A DNA stretch of 64,000 nucleotides from CAWGXZ01 sp963826695 (GCA_963826695.1 CAWGXZ010000006.1:310001-374000), one strand, 5' to 3'. Counted from the first letter of the stretch, positions 37,384 to 47,001 are shown. Program-made: numbers and translations. The notes: generated from the letters alone by a model not told the origin.

Positions 37384-38313
37384 TTACTGGGATCGGACGC
37401 CGGCGTGGACCGGCAGTCCGGCGACGTCGAGCGCCGCGGTGAGCACCGAGCCGCTGATCGACTCGGTGCAGTACAGCGTCGTGCGCCCGAGGCCGCCGAA
37501 GGCCACGTTGGTGAGCGACATGCCCACGGTGCTGCGGATCACCTGGACCGGCTCGGCACGGTGGTTCAGCACCCAGGCGTAACCCAGGCCCGGGTTGGCG
37601 ACGACCAATCGCCCTTGCGTGTCGACCGCCAGCCCATCGGGACCGCTCGGGCCGTACGAGGTGAAGAAGGCGCTGACCTTCGAGACGCTGCCATCGTCCA
37701 GCAGCGGCACGCGCCAGACGGCATTGCCGCGCGTCACGGCCAGGTAGAGCACGCGCTCGTCGGGAGAGAGCGCGACGCCGTTCGGGCTCGGCACGTTGCC
37801 GAGCAGCATGTCGAGCTGCCCGCCGGGCCGCAGCCGGTACAGGCGCCCGGTCGGGTCGTGCAGGCCGGTCTGCCCCTGGTCGGTGAAGTAGAGGTTGCCC
37901 CGCGAGTCGAACACCAGGTCGTTGATGCCCTTGAAGCGCTCGCTGTTGCGGCGCTGCAGGTACGGGCGCACGGCACCCGTGGCGAGCTCGCAGACCATCA
38001 GGCCGTTCTTGTAGTCGGCAATCAGCAGCTCCCGGTCGTTCAGGAACTTCATGCCGTTGGGCTCGCCGTCGTACTCGGCGACGAGTTCCCACTCGCCCTG
38101 CGGCGTGATGCGGAAGATGCGGCCGAACGGAATGTCGGTCAGGTACAGGTTGCCGGCCGCATCGAACACCGGGCCTTCGAGGAACGAGTCGGTCGGCTGG
38201 CCGCCTCGGTTCGCATCGGCCCAGTCGGAACGCACGCCGGTGCGGCGCAGCCGGTCGGGCATCCGCGTGAACACGCCGGCGTCCTGCACGGCGGGAGGTT
38301 GGGCGATGAACAT
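37384..38313 (-). CDS. SMP-30/gluconolactonase-family protein
   Basis: A 309-residue six-bladed beta-propeller. Family motifs: EGPVFDAAGNLYLTDIPFGR near the N-terminus, then LVAEYDGEPNGMKF, GINDLVFDSRGNLYFTD, and SPNGVALSPDERVLYLAVTR. The Glu, Asn and Asp of EGP, PNG and NDL/PDG are the usual metal ligands of SMP-30 lactonases. It lies 20 bp upstream of the ThDP enzyme in a leftward operon, so it probably opens a lactone in the same pathway. Start MFIAQPPAVQD chosen because the fold begins shortly after. Confidence 0.88.
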   Translation of the reverse strand: MFIAQPPAVQDAGVFTRMPDRLRRTGVRSDWADANRGGQPTDSFLEGPVFDAAGNLYLTDIPFGRIFRITPQGEWELVAEYDGEPNGMKFLNDRELLIADYKNGLMVCELATGAVRPYLQRRNSERFKGINDLVFDSRGNLYFTDQGQTGLHDPTGRLYRLRPGGQLDMLLGNVPSPNGVALSPDERVLYLAVTRGNAVWRVPLLDDGSVSKVSAFFTSYGPSGPDGLAVDTQGRLVVANPGLGYAWVLNHRAEPVQVIRSTVGMSLTNVAFGGLGRTTLYCTESISGSVLTAALDVAGLPVHAGVRSQ

Positions 38314-38324
38314 CGCGGCGCCGA

Positions 38325-39314
38325 TCACTGTCGTTCGAAGGCGGTGTTCGCTGCGACCTTGCCCCAGTAGGCGGTTCGCTCGGCCAGGTCCTTCGAGAAC
38401 GTCGCGGCGTCCCAGTGGCCCGGCTCGGAAGCGATGCCTTCGGAGAACGCCTTCATGTCCGCGCTTGCCATCGCGGTCGCGACTTCCTTCTGCAGCCGAT
38501 CGACGACGGCCTGAGGCGTGCCCTTCGGCGCCCACAGCCCGGTGAAGTTGATCAGGCCGAAGTTCTTGATGCCGGCCTCGGCAAAGGTCGGAACGTCGGG
38601 CAGCGCCGCAACCCGCTTGTTGCCGCTGACCGCGAGCAGCCGTGCCTTGCCACCCTTGACGTTGCCCATCACGCCGGGGGTCGACGCGACCTGGAAGTCG
38701 ATCGTGCCAGAAAGCATGCCCATCGTCGCTTCGCCCGCACCCTTGAACGGGATGTGCATGAAGTTCGCTCCGGCGGCGATGCCGAGCGCCTCGCTGACGA
38801 AGTGCGGCGTCGTGCCGGCGCCGCCGGTTCCGTAGGTGATCTTGTTGGTCTCGGTCTTGGCCGCGGCGACGAGATCGCCGAGGGTCTTGAACTTCGAGTC
38901 CGCCTTGACCACCACGCCCATCGGCGCAAACACGAAGGCACTGACCGGCACCAGGTCCTTCTGGTAGTCGAAAGGCAGCTTCTTGAAAATGTGCGGCAGC
39001 AGCGCGTAGGTGGTGTCGTTGGCCGCCAGCGTGTAGCCATCGGGAGGCGACTGCACGACGGCGGCCAGACCGATGGTCCCCGTCGCCCCCGCCTTGTTCT
39101 CGACGAAGAACGTCTGGCCGGTCTGCTCCTGCAGCTTCGACGCGATCTTGCGGGTCACGACGTCGACCGAGCCGCCGGGCGGATACGGAACGATGATCTT
39201 GACCGGCTTGGCCGGCCAGGCCTGTGCCGAACCCGTGGGATTGGTCTGTGCCTGGCTCAGCGCCGAAAGGATGAGCGCTGCGGCAGTTACGGCACAGCGG
39301 GAAGCGGTTTTCAT
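38325..39314 (-). CDS. Bug/TctC-family substrate-binding protein
   Basis: A 329-residue periplasmic binding protein with a signal peptide ending near SALSQA|QT. Family blocks: VKIIVPYPPGGSVDVVTRKI, AGATGTIGLAAVVQSPPDGY, then ITYGTGGAGTTPHFVSEALG and MHIPFKGAGEATMGMLSGTI. It lies between the SMP-30 and cyclase genes in the LysR-facing leftward cluster. Confidence 0.93.
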   Translation of the reverse strand: MKTASRCAVTAAALILSALSQAQTNPTGSAQAWPAKPVKIIVPYPPGGSVDVVTRKIASKLQEQTGQTFFVENKAGATGTIGLAAVVQSPPDGYTLAANDTTYALLPHIFKKLPFDYQKDLVPVSAFVFAPMGVVVKADSKFKTLGDLVAAAKTETNKITYGTGGAGTTPHFVSEALGIAAGANFMHIPFKGAGEATMGMLSGTIDFQVASTPGVMGNVKGGKARLLAVSGNKRVAALPDVPTFAEAGIKNFGLINFTGLWAPKGTPQAVVDRLQKEVATAMASADMKAFSEGIASEPGHWDAATFSKDLAERTAYWGKVAANTAFERQ

Positions 39315-39351
39315 GGGTTGTCTCCGGTTGAAGGTGATGCGGTTCGATCGC

Positions 39352-40114
39352 TCACACCGTCGCGATGGGCGTCGCCGGCGAACCCACCGCGCCCGGCAGC
39401 CGCAGCGGGGGCGCCGTCAGGAGGAAGCGGCTTCGGCCGTTTGCGCGCAGCCAGGCGGCCAGCTCGGTCAGGTACCAGAGCTCGCCGAGATGGATGCCGT
39501 TCTTGAACAGGCAGTGCTCGTGCAGCGGCAGCCGCGGCCGCCGCAGGGGCATGGGGGAAGCGAGTTTCGGCACGACCAGTTCGACTGCGGGGTTGTCCGC
39601 CAGCAGGCAGGCCAGCTCGACGTCGACGATCCAGTCGAGCAGCTTGGTGTCCCAGCCGTCGAGCCCGCTGCCGGTTTCGTGCAATCGCCCGAGGTCGGGC
39701 TGGCGGTTCATCGCCAGCAGGGTGTCGGCGAAGCCGGTGTGCACGCAGACCATGTCGCCCGGCTCGATCTCGACGCGGTCGGCTTCGAGAATGCGCATCA
39801 GCGTGTCGTAGCCCACCGCCTGGCGCTTGCGGCCGAGATGGTGATCGAGGCCGATCATCACGCCGCGCCCCTGGACCCCGTGCTCGGCCGCGCACCACCG
39901 CGTCGCGCTGCGGTGCGATGCGTCGGGGGTTCAGCGTCTGGCCGCCGGGCATGTCGAGCGGCAGGCCGAGGCAGAAGGTTCGGCCCTCCCGCACCTCGGC
40001 GATGCCTTGCAGCACCTTCGCCGGCGTGACGAGGTTCATGCGCCCGCGCTGGTCGTCGGGGCCGAACTCGCCCCAGCGGCTCGCAGGCGGAGCCTGAATC
40101 CAGCGCTGTGCCAT
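39352..40114 (-). CDS. Cyclase/kynurenine formamidase-family hydrolase (one frameshift)
   Basis: The N-terminal part (MAQRWIQAPPASRWGEFGPD, then LNLVTPAKVLQGIAEVREGR) and the C-terminal part (GVMIGLDHHLGRK, then PGDMVCVHTGFADTLL and HEHCLFKNGIHLGELWYL) are in different frames. They join near 39895, where GCGGCC probably should be GCGCC. PF04199 enzymes hydrolyse amide or lactone bonds. The usual metal motif HxGTHxDxxxH is not evident; in this subgroup the DHH and HEH segments may bind metal instead. Corrected length is about 253. Substrate unknown. Confidence 0.82.
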
Positions 40115-40135
40115 GGTTCGGCTCCGGCCTGTCGC

Positions 40136-41059
40136 TCAGCGGTTGAGGACAGCGAGCACGTTGTTGGTCGCGGCCACGCCCATCTTCACGTAGGCGTCTG
40201 CCGTGACGCCGCCGATGTGCGGGCTGAGCGTGATTCGCGCTTCGCCGTGGAAGGGATGCGGCGCGGTCATCGGCTCGACTGCAAAGCTGTCCAGGCCGGC
40301 GCTCGCCACCTGGCCCGAGCGCACCGCGTCGAGCAGCGCGGCTTCGTCGATCAGCCCGCCCCGAGCGGTGTTGACGACGATCACGCCCTTCTTGCAGGCG
40401 GCCAGGGTCTGGGCGTTGATCAGCTTGGCGTTGTCGGCGGTCAGCGGGCAGTGCAGCGAGATCGCATCGGCTTCGCGCCAGATCGTCGCCAGCTCGGCGT
40501 TCTCGATATAGGCCGGCAGGTCCTTGGCGTACGGGTCGAAGCCGAGCACGCGCATGCCCATCGCATCGGCCATGCGCGCGAAGCGCAGCCCGATGGCGCC
40601 GAGCCCGATCACGCCGACCGTGCGACCCTCGAGTTCGACGCTCTTGTGCGTGGCCTTGTCCCAGTGGCCGGCATGCATGCGCTCGTTGAGCGTCACCACC
40701 GACTTGGCACACGCGAGCAGCAGCGCCAGCGCCTGCTCGGCCACGGCCGCGGCGTTCGCGCCGACGGCGGCGACGACCTCGATGCCGCGCGCCTTGGCCG
40801 CGACCTTGTCGATCGTGTCGGTGCCGCTGCCGTGCTTGGAGACGACCTTCAGGCTCGGTGCGGCGTCCATCGCCGCCGCGCCGACCTTGCTGTAGCGAAC
40901 GATGATCGCCGCCGGGTCGTGCCTGGCGCACAGCGCGACGATGTCGTCCTCGCTCGGCGTCTTGCCGGCATACACCACGTCGAAGTCGCTCAGCAGTGCG
41001 AGCGCCTGGCTCGCCAGGTCGGCGCCGGTGACGAGGAGGACGGGCTTCTTCGCGCTCAC
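40136..41059 (-). CDS. D-2-hydroxyacid dehydrogenase (SerA/PGDH-like)
   Basis: A 307-residue NAD-dependent dehydrogenase. The Rossmann motif is GVIGLGAIGLRFARMADAMG (about 145-165). Catalytic Arg is in NTARGGLIDEAALLD, Glu in the FAVEP region, and His in LSPHIGGVT near the end. The start is a GTG at 41059 that overlaps the aldolase stop by 4 bp, so the two are translationally coupled. It probably oxidises or reduces a 2-hydroxy acid made in the same pathway. Confidence 0.9.
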   Translation of the reverse strand: MSAKKPVLLVTGADLASQALALLSDFDVVYAGKTPSEDDIVALCARHDPAAIIVRYSKVGAAAMDAAPSLKVVSKHGSGTDTIDKVAAKARGIEVVAAVGANAAAVAEQALALLLACAKSVVTLNERMHAGHWDKATHKSVELEGRTVGVIGLGAIGLRFARMADAMGMRVLGFDPYAKDLPAYIENAELATIWREADAISLHCPLTADNAKLINAQTLAACKKGVIVVNTARGGLIDEAALLDAVRSGQVASAGLDSFAVEPMTAPHPFHGEARITLSPHIGGVTADAYVKMGVAATNNVLAVLNR

Positions 41060-41754
41060 AGCGTCTCGCCTTCCTTGATCACGCCCGCCGCGCGCAGGGC
41101 GCCGTCGAGCCATCCCGGGCGCAGCGACTTGCGGCTCTTGATGTCGGCAATGCGGCGGGTCTCGGCGTCGAGCTTCTCGGCCGCGAGCGGCAGCATGGCC
41201 GCGGCCTTGTCGCGCTCGATGACGGTCACGCCGTCACCGTCACCGATGACCAGGTCGCCGGGGTTGACGCTCACGCCGCCGATCGAGATCGGGTGGTTCA
41301 GGCGGCCGGGAACGAACTTGGTCGGACCGTTCGGGTTGAGCCCGGCGGCATACATCGGCAGGCCGAGCTCGCGCAGCGCGACGCTGTCGCGTACCGCGCC
41401 GTCGATGACGACGGCGGCGACGCCGAGCGCGACACACTGCTGGCACATGATCTCGCCCATCAGCGCGCTCGACAGGTCGCCCTTGCCGTCGACGACGATC
41501 ACGTCACCCGGCTTGGCGATCGCCATCGCAGCATGGATCATCAGGTTGTCGCCCGGGCGCACCTCGACCGTCAGCGCGGGGCCGGCAAACTTCATCGTCG
41601 GCGCGAGCGCTGCGATGCGACCGCTCAGCGCACCGCGCCGGCCGGCCACATCGGCGAGGATCGAGGAGGGGTATTGCGACGCCTCGGCGACGACTTCGGG
41701 GCTGACGCGTTCGAAATCACGGATCACGTCGGGCAATGCAGCGGCTTGACTCAT
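41056..41754 (-). CDS. RraA-like aldolase (HMG/CHA aldolase type)
   Basis: A 232-residue RraA-fold protein. Conserved features are VRPGDNLMIHAAMAIAKPGD, GDVIVVDGKGDLSSALMGEI with GD..A.MG, and GAVRDSVALRELGLPMYAAG, which contains the Arg-Asp pair used for substrate and metal binding. Catabolic members are 4-hydroxy-4-methyl-2-oxoglutarate / 4-carboxy-4-hydroxy-2-oxoadipate aldolases that release pyruvate in protocatechuate and gallate meta-cleavage. Since the cluster also has a LigI-like lactonase, that role is attractive but not proven. Confidence 0.87.
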   Translation of the reverse strand: MSQAAALPDVIRDFERVSPEVVAEASQYPSSILADVAGRRGALSGRIAALAPTMKFAGPALTVEVRPGDNLMIHAAMAIAKPGDVIVVDGKGDLSSALMGEIMCQQCVALGVAAVVIDGAVRDSVALRELGLPMYAAGLNPNGPTKFVPGRLNHPISIGGVSVNPGDLVIGDGDGVTVIERDKAAAMLPLAAEKLDAETRRIADIKSRKSLRPGWLDGALRAAGVIKEGETL

Positions 41755-41825
41755 AGAAAACTCCAGTTGAGGCGCGGGGAGCCGGGCTGCGTGCCGGCGG
41801 ACGGTTGGGCGGGATTCGCCCGGGA

Positions 41826-42794
41826 TCACTCGATGCGAACGCCCGAGTCCTTGACCACCTTGCCCCAGCGGGCGGCGTCGTCCCTGATCACCTTGGCGAA
41901 CTGCTCGGCACTGCCACCGGCGGGGTCGGCGCCCTCGTCGCCGAGCTTCTTGCGCAGCTCGGGCTGCTGCAGCGCCTTGTTGAACTCGGCGTTGAGCCTG
42001 GCGATCACGTCCTTCGGCGTCGCTGCGGGCGCGAGGAAGCCGAACCAGGTGACAGCGTCGAATCCCTTGTAGCCCGACTCGTTGATCGTCGGCACATTCG
42101 GCAGGTCGTCGACCCGCTTTGCCGAAGACACCGCCAGCGCGCGCAGCTTGCCTTGCTTGATCTGGCCGAGCAGGGTCGGCACCGACGACATGTACAGCTC
42201 GACATTGCCGCTGATGACGTCGGTCAGCGCCTGGTTTGCGCCCTTGTAGGGGATGTGCTGCGCCTTGATCGCTGCGGCCTTCTGGAACGCCTCCCAGGTG
42301 AGATGCGCGACCGTGCCGTTGCCGGCCGAAGCGAAGTTGACGCCGCCGGGCTTCGCCTTCGCCGCGGCGACTGCGTCGGCGAGCGTCTTGTACGGTGAAC
42401 CGACGCTGGTCACCAGGACGAGCGGTGCATTGGCGAGCAGAACGATCGGCGCCAGATCCTTCTGTGCGTCGTAGGGCATCTTCGCGTAGAGCGTCGGATT
42501 GATCGCCAGGTTGCTGGTCTGGCCGATCACCAGGGTGTAGCCATCCGCCGTGGACTTGGCCGCCGCGTCGACGCCGAGGTTGCCGCCGGCACCGGGCTTG
42601 TTCTCGATCACGAAGGTCCAGCCACTGGTGCTCGCCACCTTCTGGCTGACTTCGCGCGCAATGATGTCGGTGCCGCCGCCCGGCGGAAACGGAACGATGA
42701 GGCGAATCGGCTTTGCAGGATAGGACTGCGCCAGGGCGCCGGCGCTGAAGACGGCCGCGGCCAGTGGGATGAAGGTTCGTCGAGTGAATCGCAT
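41826..42794 (-). CDS. Bug/TctC-family substrate-binding protein
   Basis: A 322-residue periplasmic binding protein with a signal peptide (MRFTRRTFIPLAAAVFSAGA). Blocks: IRLIVPFPPGGGTDIIAREV, AGAGGNLGVDAAAKSTADGY, then VNFASAGNGTVAHLTWEAFQ and HIPYKGANQALTDVISGNVE. It is the first gene of the leftward cluster, divergent from LysR, and so probably the most directly controlled target. Confidence 0.93.
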   Translation of the reverse strand: MRFTRRTFIPLAAAVFSAGALAQSYPAKPIRLIVPFPPGGGTDIIAREVSQKVASTSGWTFVIENKPGAGGNLGVDAAAKSTADGYTLVIGQTSNLAINPTLYAKMPYDAQKDLAPIVLLANAPLVLVTSVGSPYKTLADAVAAAKAKPGGVNFASAGNGTVAHLTWEAFQKAAAIKAQHIPYKGANQALTDVISGNVELYMSSVPTLLGQIKQGKLRALAVSSAKRVDDLPNVPTINESGYKGFDAVTWFGFLAPAATPKDVIARLNAEFNKALQQPELRKKLGDEGADPAGGSAEQFAKVIRDDAARWGKVVKDSGVRIE

Positions 42795-42929
42795 GAAATG
42801 TCTCCGTCAAGGGGGGCGGGGTCAGGGCAAGGCCGCAGGCGTCCCGTCTGTGTCTCGGCGAAGTGTCGTGTTGCAAAGCCCTCACGTCCAATCGATAATT
42901 TCTTCGTTTCCATTGATGAGACTTTTGTG
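42795..42929. promoter_or_regulatory. Divergent Bug/LysR promoter region
   Basis: A 135 bp intergenic stretch, AT-richer at its right side. ATCGAT (42891) and ATTGAT about 20 bp later form an imperfect inverted repeat that could be a LysR-type site, but the match is weak. Confidence 0.4.
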
Positions 42930-43826
42930 ATGGATTTGCGGGACCTGCGCTACTTCGAGACGATCGCCGAGCTCGAACACATCGGCCGCGCGACCGAACG
43001 CCTGCAACGCACGCAGCCTGCGCTGACCAGTTGCGTGCGGCGCCTCGAAGAGGATTGCGGCGCCCCGTTGCTGGAGAAAGCCGGCCGTGGCATTCGGCTC
43101 ACGGCGGCCGGCCGGGTGCTGCTCAAGTGGGCGCAACGCCTGCGGCTCGACGTCGAGGGCGCCAAGCGCGAGATCGAAGGCATCGGCCGCGGGATGTCGG
43201 GCCACATCCGCCTCGGGATCGTTCCGACCGCCGCCCGTTTCCTTCTGCCTTCGGCCGCGCGCCAACTCTTCGTCGAAGCCCCCGAGGTGACCTTGAGGAC
43301 CGTCGTCGGGCTGGTCGACACGCTCATGCCGATGCTGCGTGCCGGCGAACTGGACGTGATGGTCGGCACCGAGGGTCCGGCCGAGGACGGGTTCGCATCC
43401 CGGCTGCTCGCGGAAGACGACGTTGTCGTCGCGGCAAGCGAGGGGCATGACCTGCTGCGCGGCCAGGCCCACCTGCGCGACCTGGCCGGCTACCGCTGGG
43501 TCCTGCAGCAGCCGGGTGCACCGACGCGCGACTGGCTCGATCAGACCTTCGATCGCAAGCGACTGCCCCGGCCACGGGTGCAGATCGAAAGCAGCATGCT
43601 CATCACGCTGCCCGCACTGATCGCCGAGACCGGCCTGCTCACGTTCATCCCGCGTCACTACCTCGACTTGGGAGGTCCCGCCCCGTTGAAGGAGGTCTCG
43701 ATCAAGGAGACGACGATGCGCCGGCGACTGGTGCTGACTTACCGCGAGAACAGCTACCGGTCACCGGCAACCGAGCGGCTCATCGCCTTGCTGGGTGCCG
43801 CCATGCGGCGCGAGGCGGGCGGCTGA
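42930..43826 (+). CDS. LysR-family transcriptional regulator
   Basis: A 298-residue LTTR. The N-terminal helix-turn-helix is typical: MDLRDLRYFETIAELEHIGR then ATERLQRTQPALTSCVRRLE. The effector domain begins near residue 90 (GHIRLGIVPTAARFLLPSAA). It is divergent from the Bug-aldolase-dehydrogenase-cyclase cluster and probably activates it in response to the substrate. Confidence 0.93.
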   Translation: MDLRDLRYFETIAELEHIGRATERLQRTQPALTSCVRRLEEDCGAPLLEKAGRGIRLTAAGRVLLKWAQRLRLDVEGAKREIEGIGRGMSGHIRLGIVPTAARFLLPSAARQLFVEAPEVTLRTVVGLVDTLMPMLRAGELDVMVGTEGPAEDGFASRLLAEDDVVVAASEGHDLLRGQAHLRDLAGYRWVLQQPGAPTRDWLDQTFDRKRLPRPRVQIESSMLITLPALIAETGLLTFIPRHYLDLGGPAPLKEVSIKETTMRRRLVLTYRENSYRSPATERLIALLGAAMRREAGG

Positions 43827-43876
43827 GCGGCAACGGATCGCCTCGCTGGGTTCAGTCTGGCCAGAGGGGATGTCGC

Positions 43877-44938
43877 ATGGCAGCCAAGCAGGTCTTCGTC
43901 AGCCACATCTCGGCTGAATCCGAAATCGCTCAAAGGCTCAAGCAGCATCTGGCGAGCGGATTCCCCGGGATGCTGGAACTCTTCGTCTCATCGGACCGTG
44001 CGACGATCAGGGCAGGCGATCAGTGGCTGGTCGAGATCGAGCGATCGCTGAAGGCGGTCGACGCCGAGATCGTGCTATGCAGCAAGCAGTCGATCGGCCG
44101 GCCCTGGATCAACTTCGAGGCCGGTGCGGCCTGGCTTCGCGGCATCCCGGTGATCCCGGCCTGCCACGCGGGGATGTCACTGAACGAGTTGCCGGTCCCG
44201 TTCTCGATGCTGCAAGGCGTCGAGCTGGCGAAGGTCGATGGGCTGCAGAAGCTGTACGACGCGATCGCCGCGGTGATCGGCGTACCCACACCACCGGTCG
44301 ACTTCGAGGCCCTGGCCGACGAGTTCGGCCAGCTCGAGAAGGCCAGTCAAGCCACGACCGCCGGCGTTCAGACGATCGAGAACCCGCGGGTGTTGTGCGC
44401 CGCGAGCGAGCAGTACGCGCGTTTCGATTTCAAGCTCGATGTCAGCGTGCTGCAGTCGGTCTTCGGCAAGCAACGGGTGACGGTCGAGCGCGCGCTCAAC
44501 CGCAAGCGCCTGAGCGAGTTGCTGATGCAGCGCTACGACATCGTCCATTTGGTGCTGGCGATCGATTCGCGCACGGGCGACCTGATCTTCAGCAGGATCG
44601 ATCCGGTGACCCTCGAGCCCCTGGCGGGCAAGGTGGACAAGCTGTCAGCGCGCTCCTTCGGCGGCATGCTGGTCGAGTCCCAGACCTCGCTCGCGGTGCT
44701 CGCCACTTGCAAGGCACTGCGGGTGGCGGTCGAGCTCGCGCGCTTTACCAACATGGCCGGCACCGAGGTCGAGATCACCGGCGCACAGGCGGCTGAATGG
44801 GCGGAGTGCTTCTACGGCTACCTCCGCCAGGGCCGCACGCTCTATCAGGCGTTCGACCTCACGCGCGAGGACTTGCGCGAGGTGCCGATCCTCGACGTGC
44901 GGCACCACGACGTTCGATACCGGTTGCCGACGCCATAG
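43877..44938 (+). CDS. TIR-domain protein with a CHAT-like C-terminus
   Basis: A 353-residue protein. Residues 1-135 form a bacterial TIR_2 domain (QVFVSHISAESEIAQRLKQH, then LFVSSDRATIRAGDQWLVEI). The presumed NADase Glu is in RPWINFEAGAAW (Glu81). From about 168 a second domain starts (NPRVLCAASEQYARFDFKLD). It resembles a CHAT caspase-like fold: YDIVHLVLAID (220-230) aligns with the usual DVVHFSGHG, and LAVLATCKA (272-280, Cys278) with the LNAC segment, followed by AAEWAECFYGYLRQGRTLYQ. The Cys is kept but the catalytic His of the HG pair is Ala, so protease activity is doubtful. It probably acts alone in stress or phage defence; that role is inferred. Confidence 0.8.
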   Translation: MAAKQVFVSHISAESEIAQRLKQHLASGFPGMLELFVSSDRATIRAGDQWLVEIERSLKAVDAEIVLCSKQSIGRPWINFEAGAAWLRGIPVIPACHAGMSLNELPVPFSMLQGVELAKVDGLQKLYDAIAAVIGVPTPPVDFEALADEFGQLEKASQATTAGVQTIENPRVLCAASEQYARFDFKLDVSVLQSVFGKQRVTVERALNRKRLSELLMQRYDIVHLVLAIDSRTGDLIFSRIDPVTLEPLAGKVDKLSARSFGGMLVESQTSLAVLATCKALRVAVELARFTNMAGTEVEITGAQAAEWAECFYGYLRQGRTLYQAFDLTREDLREVPILDVRHHDVRYRLPTP

Positions 44939-45000
44939 CGTGCCACGCGTGTTCATGGCCTGAGTCGCCGGTTGTCGGGGAGACTTCCGTCAGATCGCGC

Positions 45001-46621
45001 TCAGGGCATCAGGCAACGGAAGCTGGCCGCGTCGTCGGCGCTGCCCGAACCGATGTAGCGCGAGATCAGCGGGTAGGCACAGATGTTCCGGGTGCGGCCG
45101 GGGAAGCGCGATCCCTTGGCCACCAGGAACTCGGGTGCCTGGCCTTTCTCGACCCAGTCCTGGATGGCGGCGACGGGATCGAGCTGGTCGAGCGCAGCGC
45201 CGCCGGCCGAGTGGCCCATGCCGGGGATGTTGAAGAAACGCGCGAACTGCTTGGTGGCTTCGAGCCCGCCATTGGCGGCAACCAGCTCGCGGTACCAGCG
45301 GTTGACACCGCTCGGGTTGACCAGCGTGTCGGCCAGCCCGACGTACACGATGTGCTTGCCCTTGCGTGCCTTGAAACCCTTCGTAGTTGGTCGAGTTGGT
45401 GGCGGTGAAGTCGGCCGACGCGAGCATCGTCGCCGGGTCGGTGTCGAAGTTGAATTTCAGGTAGTCGAAGTCCGGGGCCGGCGGCGTCATGAAGACGTAC
45501 CTGATCGACTGGTTGGTGAACTTGGCCGAGTTCGGAACGGGGCCGGTTGCGGACCCGATCTGGTCGGAGCGCCACGCGGGCTCGCCGATGCCCGTGTCCC
45601 ACGGAGCAGGCGGGTAGAGCAGCGTACCGGCCGAGTTGCGCGGTCCGGTCATCACCTTGTTGAAAGCGACCACCTGCGGTGCCGACAGGCAGGTGTCGGC
45701 CTTGGCACCCGGGCACTGCAGTTCGGTGACGTCGTAGGTGCATGCCGGGTAGTTCTCGATCAGGCCGTCGGCGATGCCGTCGAGTGCATCGCACTTCCTC
45801 AGCACGCCGGCAGTGATCAGCTTCAGGTCGCCGTCGCTGAACGACCTGCTGAGGATCGGCGCTCCGCTCGCGTCCCTGGGTGCGATCGCCGTGAACTCCT
45901 GGAGCATCTGCATCGAACCGATCTGGGCCAGGTGCTGCTCCAGGATGGGTGCGGCCGACACGACGCCGTCGAAGTGGTGTGGGAAGCGCTGGGCCATCAT
46001 CATGCCCTGGCGCCCGCCGCCGGAGGTTCCGGCGTAGTACGAGTACTGCGGGGCCTTGCCGTAGAACTTGCCGATGACCTCCTTCGCCAGGAGGGTGACC
46101 TTGTCCATCGAGTTGTAGCCCCAGTCGATGCGGGCCTGCGGATCGAGACCGAAGGTGGCGTCGCGGCCGTTGGCGCCGGTATGCCCCATGTCGCTGGTGA
46201 CCACGGCAGCGCCTTGCGCCAGCGCGGGCACGTTGCCGTTGCGCTGGAAGCCGTAGGCCAGCGGAACGCTGCCATCGACTCCGCCGCCGCCCTGGAACTG
46301 GAATCGGCCGCTCCAGGTGATCGGCATCCTCAGTTCGAAGCCGATGCTGTAGCGCACGCCGTTCACGCCGGTGCGCGGGTTGATCTCGCCGGTGACGAGG
46401 CAATGCGCCGGCAGCTTCGTGGTGCCCGAGCTCACGGCGCCATCATCGATCCGGAGCGCGCTCTTGAACACGGTGTTGGGGAAGCTCAGCTTCTGCACCG
46501 CGGTGCAGTCCGGCGCCAGCGCGGAGGAAACGGGAGCGGGTGGCGTGGAATCGTCGCTGCCCCCGCACGCTGCGAGGAGGAAGGCGGTGGCCGCGAGGGC
46601 GCTGAGGCCGGTGAAGTGCAT
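45001..46621 (-). CDS. Tannase/feruloyl esterase-family lipoprotein (one frameshift)
   Basis: A PF07519-type esterase with a lipoprotein signal (ALAATAFLLAACGG, lipidated Cys about residue 19). The nucleophile region is YYAGTSGGGRQGMMMAQRFP, a Ser elbow; the later HSAGG in MGHSAGGAALDQLDP carries the likely His. The frame changes near 45385, where TTTC stands for TTC in EGFKARKGKHIVYVGLADTL. The span is 3n+1; corrected length is about 539. It could release phenolic acids (gallate, ferulate or MHET-like esters) for the aromatic pathway next door. It is convergent with the TIR gene. Confidence 0.88.
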
Positions 46622-47001
46622 CGTGTGTCTCCGTGGTTCGGACCTCTGGAAGTCGAGACGGGTCCGGGTCGAAGACTGTAGGTTTCGGGTTGCCCTGGAG
46701 CCAGACCGCGCCCAGGCATAACTGCCTTTCCCGCCGCTGCATAGCAAGGGGTCCGTCGATGCCACGCAGCCCCGTGCGTGCCGATACGGATCAAGCCGCT
46801 GGTGCTGCAGACGGCGGCGTTCGGCCAAGCAGCCACCCCTGCAGCGCGCGCGCACCGCACCGCGCGCCCGGTCGAGGGCCTCGCAGCCCCTGATGCCGCG
46901 GCCTTCGAACAGGCGGTTCACCCGGTTGAACGCCCCACGGTCGGCAACGCGTCGCGCCGGTCGCGCTCGCTCGATCCGGCGCCGCACACGGCCTGCGCGG
47001 A
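46622..47001. other. Gap between esterase and arsenosugar-like operon
   Basis: About 380 bp with no recognisable gene on either strand. It presumably carries the esterase promoter and the end of the operon to its right. Confidence 0.4.
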
